64,000 bases of DNA from Verticillium longisporum. Lineage: Eukaryota; Ascomycota; Sordariomycetes; Glomerellales; Plectosphaerellaceae. The stretch spans positions 1,922,001 to 1,986,000 of the forward strand of contig JAETXT010000001.1 in assembly GCA_019188255.1 (NCBI GenBank), given 5' to 3'. Every line of letters starts with the position of its first letter. The stretch's first letter is position 1. Shown in pieces: positions 34,355 to 43,920 of the stretch. A model generated the notes under the pieces. It saw only the letters and a program-made list of their open reading frames with translations. It was not told the origin of the DNA and did no database searches. The position numbers and the translations under genes are program-made.

Positions 34355-36306
34355 ATGGGCAGCAAGGGCCACGATGACGAGAGGCGCGGCTCGTATGCTC
34401 CCGATGATGATGGCCACACCAGTGGCAGCGATGGCGAATACCAAAAGCCCGTCGAGGTTTGCCCCCCCTTGTCTTCTTCTCATCTCATGTGACCCGTCAT
34501 CATGGAGTGAGTGAGTGACATTACTGGACTGTACCCGCTGACCATGGACGTCAGGTCACCTTCGACCCCAGCAGCCCGTACCGTCGCAAAAGCTCGCTCG
34601 TGTCTGCTGAGGCGCCATTGATGATCCCGGCGAGGCATGCCCGGCGGAACACCGATTGTATGGTTCATCAGTTCCTTCAGGCGCAGAAGGCGCACCACGA
34701 CCCTCGAGGCCAGCAGGCCGGCTCGGATCACTACCAGGCGCATGGTGCATACGACCGCCCAGGCCAGCAGCCATCCACAGACCTGTCTGGTGAGAAGGGC
34801 CTCGAAGAGAAGGTGGACGTCAAGGGCAGCGAGGTGGAGCACAAGAGTCGCGCCCATATCCTGGGGCCCGGCGCTTCGGGCGAGGATGGGGACGGCCAGG
34901 CTGACGAGCAGGCGTGGCGCAACGAGATTATCAAGTCCGAGTCCCAAGTCAACATGGCGGGCGCGCAGAACCACGCGGTCGACGATTCCATCCACTCCAA
35001 GGATGAGCTGCACAGCCGCCTCCTCACGAAGAAGCAGCTGAGCGACATGGCCTGGGGCGTGCGCGAGCTCAGCAGACGACTCAGCAGCATGCGCATCCGG
35101 TTCCGCGTCAAGACCATCTTCCTCCTGACCAAGATTCATGACGCGGATCTCATCCCCCGGACGAGGGAGCTCGTCAAGTGGCTTCTGGGCCGTGACCACG
35201 AGGTCCGGTACACCGTCTACGTCGAGAACAAGTTCCGAGACAGCAAAAAGTTCAACGCCTCTGGTCTCCTGGACGAGCTGCGGTCGGAATACGTCGAGGC
35301 GGGCGAGCTCGGGGAGGATGACAGCGGCGAGTCCATCTCCAAGCGGCTGCGTTACTGGGACGACGAAATGTGCCGCACGCGACCGCACACGTTTGACTTC
35401 ATCATCACCCTCGGCGGCGACGGCACAGTCCTCTACGCGAGCTGGTTGTTCCAGCGCATCGTGCCTCCCATTCTCAGCTTTGCGCTCGGCAGTCTCGGGT
35501 TCCTCACAAAGTTTGACTTTGAGGACCATCGATCCATCTTGACAAACGCTTTCAACAAGGGCGTCACCGTGAGCCTGCGGCTGCGGTTCGAGGGCACCAT
35601 CATGAGGAGTCAGAAGCGTATCAGCACAAGCGACGCGGCCAGCAGCACGAGCTCGCTGGACGACGAGAATGTAGGCAGGGATCTCGTCGAGGAGCTCATC
35701 GGCGAGGAGAAGGACAATGAGCACACGCACAAGCCCGACGGCACCTATGAGATTCTCAATGAGATTGTCGTGGACCGCGGCCCCAACCCAAGTGAGTACT
35801 GCACTACCTAGTTTTTTTTTTTTTTTTTTTTTTTTTTTGAGACGACGACTGACTAGGCTTCAGCCATGTCGTACACGGAGATCTTTGGCGACGACGAGCA
35901 CTTCACATCAGTGCAGGCCGACGGCATCTGCGTCTCGACGCCCACCGGCTCGACCGCGTACAACCTGGCGGCCGGCGGCTCCCTCTGCCACCCGGAGAAC
36001 CCCGTCATGCTCGTGACGTCCATCTGCGCCCACACGCTCTCGTTCCGCCCCATCATCCTGCCCGACACGATCGTGCTGCGCGTCGGCGTGCCCTACACGG
36101 TGCGCACCAACTCGTGGGCGAGCTTCGACGGCCGCGAGCGCGTCGAGCTGCACCCGGGCGACTACGTCACCATCAGCGCGAGCCGCTACCCCTTTGCCTC
36201 GGTGCAGGCGCACGGCCGGCGGAGCGAGGACTGGGTCAACAGCATCAGCGGCAAGCTTGGGTGGAACACGAGGCAGAAGCAAAAGTCGTACAAGCAGTGG
36301 AACTAA
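34355..36306 (+). CDS. NAD(H) kinase (ATP-NAD kinase family)
   Basis: Phosphorylates NAD to NADP, supplying NADPH metabolism. It is a 593-residue cytosolic Utr1-type enzyme. Exons 34355-34456, 34555-35791, 35864-36306. Intron 1 (donor GTTTGC, branch CTGAC) joins YQKPVE to VTFDPSSPYRRKSS in phase. Intron 2 (GTGAGT, branch CTGAC) contains a run of 27 T (35812-35838). The diacylglycerol-kinase-like fold motifs are clear: ITLGGDGTVLYASWLFQ with GGDGT at residues 321-325, ALGSLGFLTKF, VDRGPNP joined to TMSYTEIFGDDEHFT, and STPTGSTAYNLAAGGSL. The N-terminal 150 residues are low complexity, usual for fungal members. The C-terminal WASFDGRERVEL block is complete. No mitochondrial presequence. Confidence 0.96.
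35812..35838. repeat. T27 homopolymer within NAD kinase intron 2
   Basis: Twenty-seven consecutive T between donor and branch site, long for a 72-bp intron. Length polymorphism or assembly error is likely at this position. Confidence 0.9.
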
Positions 36307-36475
36307 GGGGGCTGGCGAGGCTGATTTTTTTGTCTTCTCTTTTTTTCAATAGACGAGACACGAGAACGGAAGGCATCTTCCTTGTACAGTAGAGCACACA
36401 GATCATCACTGATCATTTTGTCAGAGCTTGTACGCTGTTCACCCGATATGAACGCCAGAAGCACGATGTTCCAGC

Positions 36476-36594
36476 ACATACGACCATACCTACTGGAGAA
36501 CTCGGGATCCCGTCCGCTCTCCCATAGATAAGCCAGTAAGGGTTGAACTAGTAGTTGGGTGGGTGACCACCAGCGAATCCTCGATGTTGTATGT
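36476..36594 (+). rRNA. 5S ribosomal RNA gene
   Basis: About 119 nt. It begins ACATACGACCATACC and ends GATGTTGTATGT. The nine 5'-terminal bases pair with the nine 3'-terminal bases (helix I, one G-U). Universal 5S segments are recognisable: GGGATCCCGTCCGCTC, CCATAGATAAGCCAGTAAGG and CTAGTAGTTGGGT, then GGTGACCACC, which closes a perfect small hairpin. A TATA-like GATATG sits 26-31 bases upstream, as in Neurospora 5S genes, and a T-rich tract just downstream (36594-36622) suits Pol III termination. It is a single dispersed copy rather than part of an rDNA repeat. Intact helices suggest a functional gene. Confidence 0.95.
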
Positions 36595-37206
36595 TTTTGA
36601 TGATTTTTGGTGTTTTTTTTTTCGATCGAGTGAAGCGTGGTGGAGTTGGCGGACGGGGCTGTTGTGGGGATGGAGGCGGGCTGGCAAGCTTGGTGGAGCT
36701 GGGACCCTTGCAAGCATTGTTCTGGCTGGGGGTACTTTTTGCCATTTGCGGGGGAGTACATAATGGAAAATAGACTTGGAAAAGCTGTGTTGCATCATTC
36801 GTACACGATGACGGCGTGGGCCAGTGCAAGCCGAGTCACTGAACCGCTGTGTTGCATCCATTGCTTCGCTGCCTGGATCTGCACGCGGTTTGGAAATCTC
36901 TCAAAAGGCGGGAGATGTCTAGTGTATCGTGGACATCGTAAGAACCAGCAGAATACATCATGCCTCTGAAGACGAAAGGCATAAGAGACCCGTGAAGGGC
37001 CGAGGCCCGCAATGACACGGATGGACAGCATCCAGCACAGATTATGGCTTCGTTTCAGAGCACGAAGGGTGACTCGTGTATAGAGGTGAGGCCCGCAGAA
37101 CCTGAGAGATATTCAAAAACAACGCCAATGCATGTCATCATTTGGTATGAACAAAGTGTGATGTAAACCCCCGTGCCCCGTGATGTACAAAATACTACAA
37201 CGCCAC
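36595..37206. other. Intergenic, 3' side of the RING ligase gene
   Basis: T-rich just after the 5S gene, otherwise unremarkable. The 3' untranslated region of the downstream minus-strand gene probably extends into it. Confidence 0.6.
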
Positions 37207-39756
37207 TCACAGCGGCGGCAGATCGTCCCGACAAATGGGACACTTCAGCCGGTATCGCATCCAACTCTCCAGACACGGGCTGTGGAATATGTGCCTGCAC
37301 GGCGTCACCATGTAATTGCGCCGATTCAGCACGCCCGCCACGCCGCCAGCGGTAGAGTCCGCCTCGGCGGCCTTCATGACGGGCACCTCGAGCGTATCGA
37401 AGCAGATGGCGCACTCCGTCTTGGCGCTGCGCGCTCCGGCGACGGCGCCGTCTTTGCCCTGCTCCGCCTGTACCGGCTCGAGCGACGAGAGGAGACCGAC
37501 AGGGAAGCTGCCGTCCTCGAGCTTGTCCTCTCGCAGGACGGGGTGGTAGTCCCACGCCTCGGGCGCCCAGCCGGCAGGCACGCCGAAACGCGGGCCGAGG
37601 ATGTCCTGCGCCGCGAGGATCCAGAGCTGAACCCAGAGCCAGGCGCAAAAGACAAAGAAGGCGCGGGGGTCGGGCTCGGCCATGAGAAAGTTGTCCTCGC
37701 AGAGATAGAAGTATGCAAGCGGTAGTAGGCGAAGTATCGACTGGCCGATCATAAAGCGCCAGGAGAGGGCGCGGCGACAGTTACGCATGATGTTGCGGTG
37801 GATCTGGGGCACCCAGAACGAGACGTACAAAAGGGCGAGAGCATTGCTGAAGAGAGATCGGGTACGAGAGGACCAGGATGTCGATATGATGGAGAGGATG
37901 AGAATGAAGGAAATGGTGAGCGCGAACCTCGCGACAATCATGCTACGAGCCGAGGCAGCTTGTAGTCGTGGGTTCGCCGCCGCCGCTGTAGCCGTCTCGT
38001 TCTCCTCAATCTCAGCGTCAATGTCTTGATCGGAGGGGATGATGATGGGCGGCGAAGGGGCACGCTGCAAAGGGGTTGCCGGTGTGGGCGACGTAGACTC
38101 GGGGGCAGGCGTTGGAACGCTTTCGGGCGTGGGGTTCGGCGCCGCGGGCGACTCTTCGCGAGGCAGTGGTGTTGGTGAAGGGCGAGGCGTGCCGCGACCC
38201 GGCGGCGAACCTCTCTCGGCCCGCCTCCTTTCCAACGGCTCCTGTACCTTGTGCATCTCCGCTAAGAATGTCCCGCCAATGGCCATGGCAAGGAAGGCCG
38301 TGATCAGCAGGGAGAGCGACTCGACAAAGGTGATGGCAGCGTCGAGCGCCCAAATGACGGCACCGCCAAAGACGATACCGTCCAGCACCACCATCATGCT
38401 GATCGATGCGTAGCTGATGCGACAGAGCGTCGATGGGGTCGAGGATTCTTCCATCTGATCCTTCAAGAGAAACACCTGACCCAGGAAGACAGTGGCGAAC
38501 GCCATGACCCAGAAACGTATCTGGCCATAGATGACCTCAATCTTCCTCCCGACGAGGTGTTGGCCGTCAACCGAGGCAAAGTCTGGCGGCCCCTTTGACT
38601 CCAGAAAGAAGGCGCAGTCTGGCGACCACAGGATGGCTGACATTTGCAGTTCGGGAATGCCTCGAACCGGCGCGCCGTTTGGGAAACGGAGCTCTTGCTC
38701 AATGTCCCGAATGACATCGGCCATGCTGTTGTAGTCCGGGTCAACGCCCCTCATGTTGAGGCTTGTCTTGTCCGGCGGGTGGACCTGGGCAAACAGCACA
38801 TATTCGCAGTGAGGTTCTGGATCGAGGGCCTCCTGCTGGGCATTGACGGGGTCTGATGACCAGGGCAGGCTCATGGTGTTGAAAAAGGTTGCCGACTCCT
38901 TCCGTACGACATTGGCGAGAGTTTCGCTGAGAAGCCTCTGGCTGGACTGGAAATAGTCTGGGCCCATGGCCAGGTGCGGCAGGCCGAAGATGCCGTCAAA
39001 CTTCTCGCTCGTCGTCGTCAGAAGAATGGTTCCCGTACGAGGCCACTGCACGCCATACATGCGCACCTCCCAGGTGCTACCGGTGCCGTGGACGTCTTCC
39101 ACTTCGAGCGACGCCTTTGCCGTCCGGACGGTACCGCCGGCCGTGTCGACAATGTCAGACGGCAGTTCGTAGGCCATCTCCCGCACGTTGCGGCCCGTGT
39201 CGATCATGTCGAGCACCATTTTTCCCTCGTGGCCGGTAATGTTGCGGGACCACGATGAGTAGACGCCTGGCCAGGCGTGTTCCGGCGCCATGGTGGACAG
39301 GTTGTAATCAGCCACACCTCGCTGGACAGAGGCATCCTTGCGAACCCACTGACCCTTGAGCATACCGGTCGCGTTCTGCCAGACGGCCGCCTCCCGCTCG
39401 CCGTGCATCAGTCCATCGTGACCTGCCTTGGGCGGGTTGATCCTATGACTCCATCCCTGGCACTGCTGCTGGAACCGCGAGAGGTCTGCCCAGGCCAGGC
39501 CATCCCCTTGTCGAAATCCCGTCAAGTTCACGTACGTGGGCGCAAAGTCCTCCGGGCTGTCGCTTTGTGGTGGAGAAAAGTCGCCCCAGGACGACGCATT
39601 CAAGTGTTCGAGAGCAGCCTTGTGGCGCTCCACACGCTCGGCAAGAATGGTGCCGAAGGAGAGATACTGGCTGGGGCTCTCAGGACTGAAGAGAATCCAC
39701 AGAAAGACGATAAAGAGGAAGATGGAGATGAACTGCGGTGGTTGACGTGGCGGCAT
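37207..39756 (-). CDS. dscA: Dsc complex / Tul1-type transmembrane RING E3 ubiquitin ligase
   Basis: Golgi/endosome membrane ubiquitin ligase, 849 residues, no intron. In other fungi the Dsc complex promotes SREBP cleavage and degrades misplaced membrane proteins. A start at MPPRQPPQF puts a signal-anchor (ISIFLFIVFLWILF) at the N-terminus. The frame extends 26 codons further upstream but without better support. A large lumenal region of about 380 residues with N-glycosylation sites follows, then a multi-pass block (FWVMAFATVFLGQVFLL, SMMVVLDGIVFGGAVIWAL, LSLLITAFLAMAIGG, IVARFALTISFILILSII, ALALLYVSFWVPQI and two more helices). A Pro/Thr-rich cytosolic loop lies within this block. The C-terminal RING-H2 reads CAICFDTLEVPV, TPCRHIFHSPCLESW and CPICRDDLPPL, the last at the very end as in Tul1. 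The assignment is confident. A SREBP role in this organism is inference. Confidence 0.93.
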   Translation of the reverse strand: MPPRQPPQFISIFLFIVFLWILFSPESPSQYLSFGTILAERVERHKAALEHLNASSWGDFSPPQSDSPEDFAPTYVNLTGFRQGDGLAWADLSRFQQQCQGWSHRINPPKAGHDGLMHGEREAAVWQNATGMLKGQWVRKDASVQRGVADYNLSTMAPEHAWPGVYSSWSRNITGHEGKMVLDMIDTGRNVREMAYELPSDIVDTAGGTVRTAKASLEVEDVHGTGSTWEVRMYGVQWPRTGTILLTTTSEKFDGIFGLPHLAMGPDYFQSSQRLLSETLANVVRKESATFFNTMSLPWSSDPVNAQQEALDPEPHCEYVLFAQVHPPDKTSLNMRGVDPDYNSMADVIRDIEQELRFPNGAPVRGIPELQMSAILWSPDCAFFLESKGPPDFASVDGQHLVGRKIEVIYGQIRFWVMAFATVFLGQVFLLKDQMEESSTPSTLCRISYASISMMVVLDGIVFGGAVIWALDAAITFVESLSLLITAFLAMAIGGTFLAEMHKVQEPLERRRAERGSPPGRGTPRPSPTPLPREESPAAPNPTPESVPTPAPESTSPTPATPLQRAPSPPIIIPSDQDIDAEIEENETATAAAANPRLQAASARSMIVARFALTISFILILSIISTSWSSRTRSLFSNALALLYVSFWVPQIHRNIMRNCRRALSWRFMIGQSILRLLPLAYFYLCEDNFLMAEPDPRAFFVFCAWLWVQLWILAAQDILGPRFGVPAGWAPEAWDYHPVLREDKLEDGSFPVGLLSSLEPVQAEQGKDGAVAGARSAKTECAICFDTLEVPVMKAAEADSTAGGVAGVLNRRNYMVTPCRHIFHSPCLESWMRYRLKCPICRDDLPPL

Positions 39757-40307
39757 GTTGGCGGCACGTACTGTCCCTGTCCCCTTGGCGCAGGGGAGGT
39801 GGCGCTGGGCATCCGCGAGAAACGATGGGGACAATATCCTCCTGAAATTTCGTGTCGACCCTACCTTGGAATGTGGCGGGGCAGCATGGCGCGGGCGGTA
39901 GAACTAGAACCAAGCGAATGTGCTGTGGGTGAGGGTGTCACTGGTGGTTGATGAAGTCGTTGAGATGAAGTCAAGGCCGGGTCGGCAACCACAGGGGAGG
40001 GTTGACACTCATCCACGGACGTGATGGCAGTGGGTGGATCGCACGCTAAGGCAAGACACAGCAGCCTCTGCCGCATTCGCCAACCGTACCTCAGGTCGTA
40101 GGTCCCCTGGCATCCTGGCATGCACCTGAGACTCACGCGCCCCTCCACCACGTCTTGAACCCCCCATCAGCCACCACGCTACACCAGACCTGGTGGTATT
40201 GCAAGCACTCATCGTGGTCTGCACATCATAGCTCATTCGCGTGCGTCGAGGGAATCAATTAAGCTTCTTACTTTATCGACCAGGAAGACTGTCAGCAGCC
40301 GATCAAC
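39757..40307. promoter_or_regulatory. Divergent promoter region, RING ligase / HSBP1
   Basis: 551 bp between the start codons of dscA (-) and HSBP1 (+). No defined motif could be assigned. Confidence 0.5.
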
Positions 40308-40702
40308 ATGTCGTCCAGCAACCCCGACCAGAAGGCTTCCACTCCGCCCCCTACCGTATGCCCCTCTGCCCCTTTGCCCCTCTGCCCCTCCTGGGCCTCG
40401 GAACCAACGCATGTGCACCATGGCAAGGAGCTAACGAGAACCAAGAACACCGAGGGCGGCAACGCTGCAGGCGATGTCAACGCTGCCGTCGACGAGCTCC
40501 TCAACACCATTTCCAACAAGTTTGCTGGCATATCGAGTGAGATCTTCGCCAAGAGTGAGCCTCTCCAGGTGCCTATCAAGCCCCAGCTCCAGCTGACCCT
40601 CTCTCTCTAGTGGATGAGATGTCTCGCCGCTTGGACAACCTCGAGACGGCTCTCCTGACAGACAAGGACAAGGATGGAAACTCAAACGCAAAGCCTGCAT
40701 AG
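40308..40702 (+). CDS. HSBP1: Heat shock factor-binding protein 1-like coiled-coil protein
   Basis: 82 residues. Exons 40308-40355, 40446-40554, 40611-40702. Intron 1 has donor GTATGC and contains a 9-bp TGCCCCTCT repeat, and intron 2 has donor GTGAGC with branch CTGAC. The spliced product has an acidic/Ala N-terminus, then one amphipathic helix, VDELLNTISNKFAGISSEI, running on into AKMDEMSRRLDNLETAL. Hydrophobic heptad positions match the HSBP1 family, which trimerises and in animals binds and damps heat shock factor 1. The role in fungi is less defined. Length and helix register fit the family. Short size keeps confidence below certainty. Confidence 0.88.
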
Positions 40703-40994
40703 AGTCGGCCAATCACTACCAAGGTACCTTCTTTCGTCGCTCAACTCACGAGGCGAGCGTTGCGCTCGAGCTGTACCATGACCCTTGGCTTCAGGCAAAC
40801 CATCAATGACGTTACCACCGCATGCAGAGCATCAGTTCATGTACGTGTATTCAGGTGCCGGGACGGCTGAGCCGCGAACATCTCATGCTAAATCGGAACG
40901 CTGCGACCCCAGTCTTACAAAACTACTTGTTCCTCTTTTCCATGTGCAGCGTTGGTTCATTTTGACGTATTTGTTTGGATGCGAGATTGGTCAT
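40703..40994. other. Short convergent 3' gap, HSBP1 / PDI
   Basis: No gene. Presumably holds both 3' untranslated regions. Confidence 0.6.
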
Positions 40995-42177
40995 TTACAG
41001 CTCGTCCTTGGTCTCCTTGACCTTCTCGACGACCTGCTCGACGAACCTCTTCAGAATGTTGGTCTTGCTGGTGAGTTCGTCACGCTTGGCGGGCGCGAGG
41101 CCACCCTTGCTAAGGATACCATCGAGGCGAGCCAGCTCCTTCGCGGCCCAGCCCTCGCTGGCGTTGAGCTTGGAAGACCTTGACGTAGTACTCGGCGTAC
41201 TTGTACTGGGCCTGCTCGGCGAGCGACGCGGCCTCCTTCTGCACCTGCGCAGAGGCCTCGGCCAGGGACAGGCCGCCGGTGAACTTGGCGACGATGCTGT
41301 CGAGCGCAGCGATGGTGCCAGCCGTGACGTCGAGCCCGCCGCCGACGGTGCGGTGTGTGCCGACCTTCTCGTTGATCCAGTCGACGAACGCCTGCTCCGA
41401 GCGCCCGCTGCTGTAAACCTCCGAGGGGCCGCCGTTCTTCGGGAACCACTTGATGGTGGGGTACGAAGTGACGCCCTCGGCCTGCGCCGTGTTCTTGCTG
41501 CCCTCCGAATCAGCGTCGACCTTGGCGATGATGATACCCTCCTCGGCGGCGAAGTCGCTGGCGACCTCCTCCCAGACGGGGGCGAGGTTCTTGCAGTCTG
41601 CACACACACACAGTCATGTTAGCTCTGAGATATGCCGGGGGTGGTTTGCTACAAACAACGTACGTCCACACCAGGGAGCGGTGAAGGCGACGAGAGCGTC
41701 CTTGTCACCGCCAATCGTCTTCTTAAAGTTCGCGTCCGTGAGCAGGGCCACGTTGCTGACGGGCTTCTGGGCCTTCTTGGACTTGACGCCCGTCTTGGCC
41801 GTGATGAACTCGCTCAGGCTGTCGAGGTCGCGGCCGCTCTTGTAGTCCTCAGGAGTGTCACTCTTGCCGTCGAACCACTTGAGCGTGGGGAAGCCCTGGA
41901 TGCCGAAGCGCTTGCCGAGCTCCTTCTGAGCATCGGCGTCAACCTTGGCAATCTGCACCTTGTCCTTGGAGTTCTCAAACGCGAGGGCAAGCTCCTCGTA
42001 GACAGGGGCCAGAGTCTTGCAGTGGCCGCACCAGGGAGCGAAGAACTCCACGAGGGTGGGCTTGCCCGACTTGAGGACAACCTTGTCAAAGTTGGAGGGG
42101 ATCAGGTCGATGACGGCCGACTTGGCAGCCGCCGTGGCGGCCAGAGCGCCGAGAACGAAGCTCTTGAGAAGAACCAT
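40995..42177 (-). CDS. ER protein disulfide isomerase, ERp38/TigA type (one frame break)
   Basis: Thiol-disulfide oxidoreductase of the ER lumen. Exons (minus) 42177-41664 and 41597-40995. A signal peptide (MVLLKSFVLGALAATAAA) is followed by thioredoxin domain 1 with APWCGHCKTLAP (Cys50/Cys53) and domain 2, whose APWCGHCKNLAP motif is split by the intron (GTACGT, branch CTAAC). The C-terminal ERp29-like helical domain follows. At 41169-41173 the frame changes between AEYYVKVF and KLNASEGWAAKELARL: one base too many or two missing relative to the family pattern V-F-x-K-L. With that allowed for, the domain runs on through LDGILSKGGLAPAKRDEL and ends KDEL, an ER-retrieval signal, at about 372 residues. 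Two active CGHC sites plus an ERp29 C-domain define the TigA/ERp38 class. Confidence 0.9.
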
Positions 42178-42730
42178 GATGATCAGGGTTCAGAACAGTA
42201 ATAATAAATCAATTTGGGGTCTGACGTTGGGGATAGGACTGCAGGTGAATAAGTGTTCACGCTGCTTTGAAATACAGAAGAAGCCAGCTTGCCCCGAGCG
42301 TCATGAAATGCAGTGCTGCTACAGCACACACCTTTGCTGCATGACCGAGCAGGACACCTCTTATCGCTTATCGAACCTAGCAAGCTGCCTTCAAGGTGCT
42401 TTTGGCCAGAGACTCGTGGTCCGTGCACATCGCGCACGCAAGCACGCTGTCGTCACGTGAGTTTACAGCACTGATAAGTCGTTGCGGCTCGCGACTGGAC
42501 CTCGAAAAGCACAGGCCATCTGCCGCTCGCTTGGGCAGCAGCCCTGCTCCAATGGGCGGCCCCCTGCCCGAAAATCGCACGCCCACACGAAATTTCTTGA
42601 CCAACGCCGAAACGACCCGTTTTCCGCTCAACCTCCAAAGCAGTCACCCTTTTGCGCGTCCACCCCCCAATCCACGACCAATTCTCTCTCGACTCGTCAA
42701 CTTGTCCCCGTTCGACAAACTACCGCCAAC
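42178..42730. promoter_or_regulatory. Divergent promoter region, PDI / RPS29
   Basis: 553 bp between the start codons of the PDI (-) and RPS29 (+) genes, with a TCACGTGA palindrome at 42453-42460. Pyrimidine-rich just before the RPS29 start, as is common for ribosomal protein genes. Confidence 0.6.
42453..42460. promoter_or_regulatory. TCACGTGA E-box palindrome upstream of RPS29
   Basis: A perfect 8-bp palindrome 271 bp before the RPS29 ATG. CACGTG with flanking T/A is the preferred site of Cbf1-type bHLH factors, which bind ribosomal-protein promoters in some ascomycetes. Function here is inferred. Confidence 0.5.
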
Positions 42731-43145
42731 ATGTCTCACGAGTCTGTCTGGAACTCTCGCCCCCGCTCGTACGGCAAGGGCTCGCGCTCTTGGTATGCCT
42801 CTGCCCGCAACCCACCACTTTACACAAACCCCCTTGATCGACATGACGGTCCACCGACATCGAAAAGAGATGGCCTACGGTCGACCGAGGGAGGAACAAT
42901 TGCTCAGTGAGGGGACAAATGCTGACGAATTTTGGATGTATAGCCGTGTCTGCAAGCACTCGGCAGGTCTCATCCGCAAGTACGACCTCAACCTGTGCCG
43001 TCAGTGCTTCCGTGAGAAGGCCAAGGACATCGGCTTCAACAAGGTATGCAGTTACCGAACCGCCCTCACGATATTGCCACTGCGAAGTTCACGAGCGGCA
43101 CGAGGCTTTCATGAGAAACTAACAGGACGAATTCAGTTCCGCTAA
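42731..43145 (+). CDS. RPS29: 40S ribosomal protein S29 (uS14)
   Basis: 56-residue zinc-binding protein of the small ribosomal subunit head. Exons 42731-42792, 42944-43043 and 43137-43145. The last exon holds only Phe-Arg and the stop. Spliced sequence starts [20 protein letters not shown]. Zinc ligands are the CRVC pair, whose first cysteine codon is assembled across intron 1 (TG joined to C), and the CRQC pair. The ending GFNKFR matches the family's length. Intron 1 (GTATGC to ATAG, 151 bp) and intron 2 (93 bp, branch CTAAC) are relatively long, common in ribosomal protein genes. Confidence 0.97.
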
Positions 43146-43920
43146 ATGTTCACGACCCTGGACGAGAGAATGTTACGCAACTAAACGGGGGATTCTGGCA
43201 TCGAGATGGCCTGGTGGAAAACCGCTCAGAGGAGGGTAGAGGAGGAGGCTTCCCCTCGACCCATGCGGGCACGGAGTTTGCGGTCTCAGCTTTACATGGA
43301 AGTGCGGACGGAAGGGCATTCTGCCGAACATTCTCTGATGATAGACGAATACTACGGCATCTGAAGACAGCAAAACGGGCAACCGGTGATGGCGCATGGT
43401 GACGAATCCCAACGATACATGATGGCTTGCTGCAACACTGTGCTCCGGGTGCTGAAACCTCGCGCTCATTCTACCGCATGTGCCCCTCCTTTCCACAATC
43501 GCAGCGGGAATGGCCGGCTCAGTAAATGTGTCTCCAGTCGAATTATTCTTTTTGTCACAGCTTCCTTCCTCATGCACACGCATCACCTAACAGATCTCGG
43601 CGATTTCATTCAAATTCTATCGTCAGAAGCTCGTCTATTAGGCCTCCATCTAAAGTACAGTGCAAGACAGGGGTGAAATAGAGCGGAGAGCTATGCGCCC
43701 GGGCGACGATATACAGCAACCTGCCCTCGGGGGACGCCAAGGGGGATGCCGGGGAGTAGTTGTACATGAGATCATAAAACAAGCCAACACCTTTTTCATC
43801 CTTTCTTTTTGTACACCGCATATCCCTTGATCGCGCGACAGCCGCCTGGGAGACAGCTCAAATCTTCACATCCACGCTGGATTGGGGTTTTCTTCCTCGT
43901 CTCCTATCCCAACATCCTGC
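43146..43920. other. Intergenic, convergent 3' ends of RPS29 and EF-Tu
   Basis: Nothing beyond probable 3' untranslated sequence is visible. Confidence 0.6.

Noticed and set aside
34480..35730. 416-codon open frame on the minus strand
   Set aside because: Antisense shadow of NAD kinase exon 2.
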